This document shows, in pieces, positions 62,378-64,000 of a DNA stretch of 64,000 nucleotides. Position numbers and translations under genes: made by a program. Location of the stretch: NCBI RefSeq assembly GCF_008727815.1, contig NZ_CP044230.1, forward strand, positions 728,001 to 792,000. Direction: 5' to 3'. Within the stretch, counting starts at the first letter, position 1; each line of letters opens with the position of its first letter. This stretch comes from Streptococcus sp. LPB0220 (GTDB lineage Bacteria > Bacillota > Bacilli > Lactobacillales > Streptococcaceae). The notes under the pieces were generated by a model. It was not told where the DNA came from. It saw only the letters and a list, made by a program, of their open reading frames with translations, and made no database searches.

Positions 62378-62416
62378 TTCTTTTTCGTTCTCCTATCGAA
62401 ATATAAATCTGTAAAT

Positions 62417-62445
62417 AGTATAAACAAAATCCAGCAACTTGTCAA
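62417..62445 (-). promoter_or_regulatory. Consensus promoter of nrdH
   Basis: TTGACA (plus-strand TGTCAA, 62440-62445), 17-nt spacer, TATACT (62417-62422). Confidence 0.9.
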
Positions 62446-62454
62446 CAAAATAAA

Positions 62455-62468
62455 ACTAAATATTGTGC
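62455..62468. promoter_or_regulatory. NrdR box 1 (imperfect)
   Basis: ACTAAATATTGTGC, a partial match to ACACAATATATTGTGT, 10 bp upstream of the nrdH -35. Confidence 0.6.
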
Positions 62469-62494
62469 AAAGAGATGAAATGGAGTTTTCAAAG

Positions 62495-62508
62495 CACAAT
62501 ATATTGTG
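62495..62508. promoter_or_regulatory. NrdR box 2 (perfect palindrome)
   Basis: CACAATATATTGTG, the core of the NrdR consensus. Its centre is 40 bp, about four helical turns, from box 1. The rest of the 475-bp nrdH-ptsH gap (62509-62760) is AT-rich with no gene or structure I can support. Confidence 0.85.
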
Positions 62509-62760
62509 GTGAGTGAAAAGTGTGAAAATCTAAGAAATGGGATAGGAATAGGCTTTAAAGCATCTTTAATTAGTTATATTTTTTTGGTGAATCAATATCC
62601 TGTGGTTCAGTTGCTTCTTTTCATTGAAAGCGGAGGAAAATGTTACTTATAATATAGTAGAAAATTGAAAAGATATTTTCTCTGTTCTTCAGGTGCTTCT
62701 TAAAATGTATCTAAATTGGGATTTTTCGCAGTCTTTTTCTGTAAGTCAGTGATAAAAATC

Positions 62761-62789
62761 TTGAAAAAAATTTCAAAAGATGATATAAT
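62761..62789 (+). promoter_or_regulatory. Promoter of ptsH-ptsI
   Basis: TTGAAA (62761-62766), 17-nt spacer, TGA-TATAAT (62781-62789). Confidence 0.9.
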
Positions 62790-62852
62790 ACCAAATTGTA
62801 AGGGTTATCAAAAGGTAACTCAAAAACTATTTTTAAAAAGGAGAGTCAAACT

Positions 62853-63116
62853 ATGGCTTCTAAAGATTTCCACATCGTGGCAGAAACAGGTATCCACGCA
62901 CGTCCAGCAACTTTGTTGGTTCAAACTGCTAGCAAATTTGCTTCAGATATTACTCTTGAATACAAAGGTAAATCAGTTAACTTGAAATCAATCATGGGTG
63001 TTATGAGCCTTGGTGTTGGTCAAGGAGCAGACGTTGTAATCTCTGCAGAAGGTGCTGACGCTGATGATGCTATCGCAGCTATCTCAGAAACAATGACTAA
63101 AGAAGGATTGGCTTAA
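62853..63116 (+). CDS. ptsH: Phosphocarrier protein HPr
   Basis: An 87-residue PTS protein that passes phosphate from Enzyme I to sugar-specific enzymes. The active His is in TGIHARPAT (His15) and the regulatory Ser is in [12 protein letters not shown] (Ser46), phosphorylated by HPr kinase to drive CcpA repression, including at sites like the cre before arcA. AAAAGGAGAG precedes the ATG. ptsI starts four bases after the stop. Confidence 0.98.
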   Translation: MASKDFHIVAETGIHARPATLLVQTASKFASDITLEYKGKSVNLKSIMGVMSLGVGQGADVVISAEGADADDAIAAISETMTKEGLA

Positions 63117-63120
63117 AAAT

Positions 63121-64000
63121 ATGACAAAAATGCTAAAAGGAATTGCAGCATCTGACGGTGTTGCCGTTGCTAAGGCATATTTGCTCATTCAACCAGACTT
63201 ATCATTTGAGACTGTTTCAGTCGAAGATACAAGTGCAGAAGAAGCTCGTTTGGATGCAGCTCTTGAAGCTTCACAAAACGAGCTTTCTCTTATTCGGGAG
63301 AATGCAGTAGCAAGCCTTGGTGAAGAAGCAGCGCAAGTTTTTGATGCGCATATGATGGTTCTTGCTGACCCTGAAATGATTGGTCAGATCAAAGAAACGA
63401 TTCGTACGAAAAAAATCAATGCAGAAGCTGGCTTGAAAGAAGTCACTGACATGTTCATTGCAATCTTTGAAGGAATGGAAGACAATCCTTACATGCAAGA
63501 ACGTGCAGCAGACATTCGTGATGTGACCAAACGTGTCCTTGCCAACTTGCTTGGTAAAAAATTGCCAAACCCTGCTTCTATCAATGAAGAAGCAATCGTG
63601 GTTGCGCATGACTTGACTCCATCTGATACAGCACAGTTGAACAAAAAGTATGTAAAAGCTTTTGTTACGAATATCGGTGGGCGTACAAGTCACTCAGCTA
63701 TCATGGCTCGTACACTTGAAATCGCAGCTGTTCTTGGTACAAATAACATCACAGAACTTGTCAAAGAAGGCGATGTTTTGGCTGTTTCAGGGATCACTGG
63801 TGAAGTAGTGATCAACCCTACTGAAGAACAAATTGCAGAGTTCAAAGCAGCTGGTGAAGCTTATGCGAAACAAAAAGCTGAATGGGCTCTCCTTAAAGAC
63901 GCTCAAACAGTAACTGCTGATGGAAAACACTTCGAGTTGGCTGCCAACATCGGTACACCTAAAGACGTTGAAGGTGTGAATGACAATGGAGCAGAAGCAG
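63121..64000 (+). CDS. ptsI: PTS Enzyme I, 5' part (runs off the window)
   Basis: The first 293 codons of phosphoenolpyruvate-protein phosphotransferase, normally about 575 residues. Seen are the N-terminal [19 protein letters not shown], the HPr-binding helical domain, and the active-site segment [19 protein letters not shown] with the phosphorylated His. The catalytic PEP-binding barrel lies beyond the window. Co-transcribed with ptsH. Confidence 0.97.
   Translation, partial: MTKMLKGIAASDGVAVAKAYLLIQPDLSFETVSVEDTSAEEARLDAALEASQNELSLIRENAVASLGEEAAQVFDAHMMVLADPEMIGQIKETIRTKKINAEAGLKEVTDMFIAIFEGMEDNPYMQERAADIRDVTKRVLANLLGKKLPNPASINEEAIVVAHDLTPSDTAQLNKKYVKAFVTNIGGRTSHSAIMARTLEIAAVLGTNNITELVKEGDVLAVSGITGEVVINPTEEQIAEFKAAGEAYAKQKAEWALLKDAQTVTADGKHFELAANIGTPKDVEGVNDNGAEA

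Overview
The window looks like chromosomal DNA of an oral Streptococcus of the sanguinis/mitis/parasanguinis kind. Reasons: low-to-mid GC, strong AAGGAG ribosome sites, many extended -10 (TGnTATAAT) promoters, and Streptococcus-type gene blocks (pbp2b-recR-ddl-murF, comEA-comEC, coiA-pepF-omt-prsA, nrdH-nrdE-nrdF, ptsH-ptsI and a complete arginine deiminase cluster beside a Crp/Fnr regulator and argR). Genus assignment is firm; species is not resolved. There is no prophage, CRISPR array, rRNA or tRNA gene, and no intact insertion sequence.

Layout. 1-7.5 kb: 3' end of the MTA/SAH nucleosidase gene, nth, an orphan oligopeptide-binding lipoprotein, a small lipoprotein cassette flanked by a 93-bp fragment of a VOC/glyoxalase gene, exoA, and a DUF3290-DUF421 membrane pair. 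7.5-13.3 kb: a structured intergenic element, then pbp2b, recR, ddl and murF for wall synthesis. 13.4-20.6 kb: three tandem YwaF-type membrane proteins, a DUF2207 protein, prfC with an unusual start-stop leader, a bacterial PH-domain protein and CorA. 20.6-25.3 kb: a gene-poor stretch leading into cshA, an aldose-1-epimerase relative and a tRNA-methyltransferase/GIY-YIG pair. 25.3-34.1 kb: P-type ATPase, plsC, comEA-comEC behind a SigX cin-box, DUF805, holA and sodA. 34.3-37 kb: a HerA-like ATPase and a frameshifted serine hydrolase. 37-46.2 kb: flp, arcA-B-C-D-T, then on the other strand a small membrane protein, queA and argR. 46.2-50.5 kb: nagB with a NagR-type operator, a D-Ala-D-Ala carboxypeptidase-like protein, an MFS transporter and a lipoprotein. 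50.5-58.7 kb: coiA, pepF, an O-methyltransferase, prsA, and an alanine T-box driving a LURP-one protein and alaS. 58.8-62.5 kb: class Ib ribonucleotide reductase genes under NrdR boxes. 62.8 kb to the end: ptsH and the 5' part of ptsI.

Functionally the window joins envelope building (pbp2b, ddl, murF, plsC, prsA, carboxypeptidase), DNA maintenance and uptake (nth, exoA, recR, holA, comEA/EC, coiA, nrdHEF), translation (prfC, queA, alaS, tRNA methylation) and energy or acid tolerance (ADI pathway, PTS, amino sugar use).

The most unusual signals are: a serine hydrolase split exactly at an A_AAA_AAG slippery heptamer; a Shine-Dalgarno plus ATG-TAA start-stop element in the leader of the release factor 3 gene; four promoters that predict leaderless or nearly leaderless mRNAs; a ~185-bp structured repeat found three times, always just after a stop codon and in the same orientation as that gene; and a 136-bp cloverleaf-like element between two copies of the same terminator hairpin. 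All calls come from reading the sequence by eye; no database search was run.
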